Assembly: GCF_000734965.1 (NCBI RefSeq)
Contig: NZ_JMTB01000107.1
Span: 1 to 58,724, forward strand
DNA: 58,724 bases
Direction: 5' to 3'
Source of the DNA: Trabulsiella guamensis ATCC 49490
GTDB taxonomy: Bacteria; Pseudomonadota; Gammaproteobacteria; Enterobacterales; Enterobacteriaceae
This document shows, piece after piece, positions 58,493 through 58,724 of the stretch (position 1 is its first letter; each line of letters starts with the position of its first letter). A model generated the notes under the pieces. It did not search any database and was not told where the DNA came from. It saw nothing but the letters and a program-made list of their open reading frames with translations. The position numbers were made by a program, and so were the translations under genes.

Positions 58493-58724
58493 ATGTCATT
58501 ACAGGGATTACGCTTCACGCTGGATATCGACGCGCAGATGCCGGAGACCTTCGCCGTTGTCCGTTTCCGCCTCACCCAGGCGCTGTCCACCCCCTTCACA
58601 CTCGAGGCGGAAGTGGCCAGCAACCGGTTCCGCCAGGCCGCGGACGCACTGCTGGAAAAGACTGCCGTCCTGACCGTCTGGCAGGGCATGACCGCACTGC
58701 GCCGGGTCTCCGGTGTGGTGGCTG
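58493..58724 (+). CDS. vgrG: Type VI secretion spike protein VgrG (5' part)
   Basis: The first 77 codons of a gene that runs off the window edge. The start MSLQGLRFTLDIDAQM is followed by FAVVRFRLTQALSTPFTLEA and LTVWQGMTALRRVSGVVA, the N-terminal part of the VgrG/Rhs-Vgr domain that resembles the phage gp27 hub. AGGGA lies about 8 bp before the ATG. VgrG trimers cap the T6SS tube and carry effectors. Whether this belongs to a full T6SS locus or an orphan vgrG-effector island cannot be seen. Codon use is more GC-rich than the AT-rich gap before it. Confidence 0.85.
   Translation, partial: MSLQGLRFTLDIDAQMPETFAVVRFRLTQALSTPFTLEAEVASNRFRQAADALLEKTAVLTVWQGMTALRRVSGVVA

Overview
This window is a core stretch of an Enterobacteriaceae chromosome. 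The gene order is that of the E. coli/Salmonella region running from the distal end of an rrn operon (aspT-trpT) through ilv, rep-rho, the enterobacterial common antigen (ECA) operon, argX-hisR-leuT-proM, hem-cya, dapF-xerC-uvrD and corA to recQ-rhtC. Protein lengths and motifs are close to those of E. coli K-12, but several differences exclude K-12: intact ilvG, a DUF2461 gene after ilvA, a Crp-like/phosphorylase/PnuC cassette after ppiC, no aslBA, and a vgrG gene after rhtC. I suspect a Citrobacter-like member of the family, but the genus cannot be fixed from the sequence alone.

Layout. 1-250: tRNA-Asp, tRNA-Trp and a terminator. 293-3121: hdfR (-), maoP (+), comM/yifB (-). 3392-10824: the attenuated ilvL-X-G-M-E-D-A operon with an ERIC element between ilvE and ilvD and a DUF2461 gene at the end. 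10828-13369: the divergent ilvY/ilvC pair with its operators. 13377-16138: a REP element, ppiC, and an accessory set (Crp/Fnr regulator, nucleoside phosphorylase, PnuC transporter). 16239-23096: rep, gpp and rhlB (-), trxA, rho. 23334-36120: the complete ECA operon wecA-wzzE-wecBC-rffGH-wecDE-wzxE-wecF-wzyE-wecG, in which wecG is broken by one extra A in an A7 run. 36332-38263: yifK and four tRNA genes. 38358-38727: the sRNA gene glmZ with a sigma-54 promoter and two GlrR-type sites. 38756-42851: hemCDXY (-). 43226-51874: cyaA, cyaY (-), lptM, dapF, yigA, xerC, yigB, uvrD. 51952-58254: corA with a long structured leader, rarD and yigI (-), pldA, recQ, rhtC. 58493-58724: the 5' end of a type VI secretion vgrG, cut by the window edge.

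How the genes work together. IlvGM, IlvC, IlvD, IlvE and IlvA make isoleucine, and with IlvY they carry out and control the common branched-chain pathway. The wec/rff genes build GlcNAc-ManNAcA-Fuc4NAc on undecaprenyl phosphate, flip it (WzxE) and polymerise it (WzyE, WzzE). WecG should add the second sugar, so as the sequence stands ECA synthesis should stop at lipid I. HemCD make uroporphyrinogen III and CyaA makes cAMP. Rep, UvrD, RecQ, XerC and Rho handle replication, repair, chromosome dimers and transcription termination.

The parts most worth a second look are the wecG frameshift, the vgrG that begins an accessory region where rhtB/pldB would be expected, the phosphorylase-PnuC cassette, and the regulatory leaders of rho and corA. 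I found no CRISPR array, prophage or transposase, and no clearly new system lies entirely inside the window.
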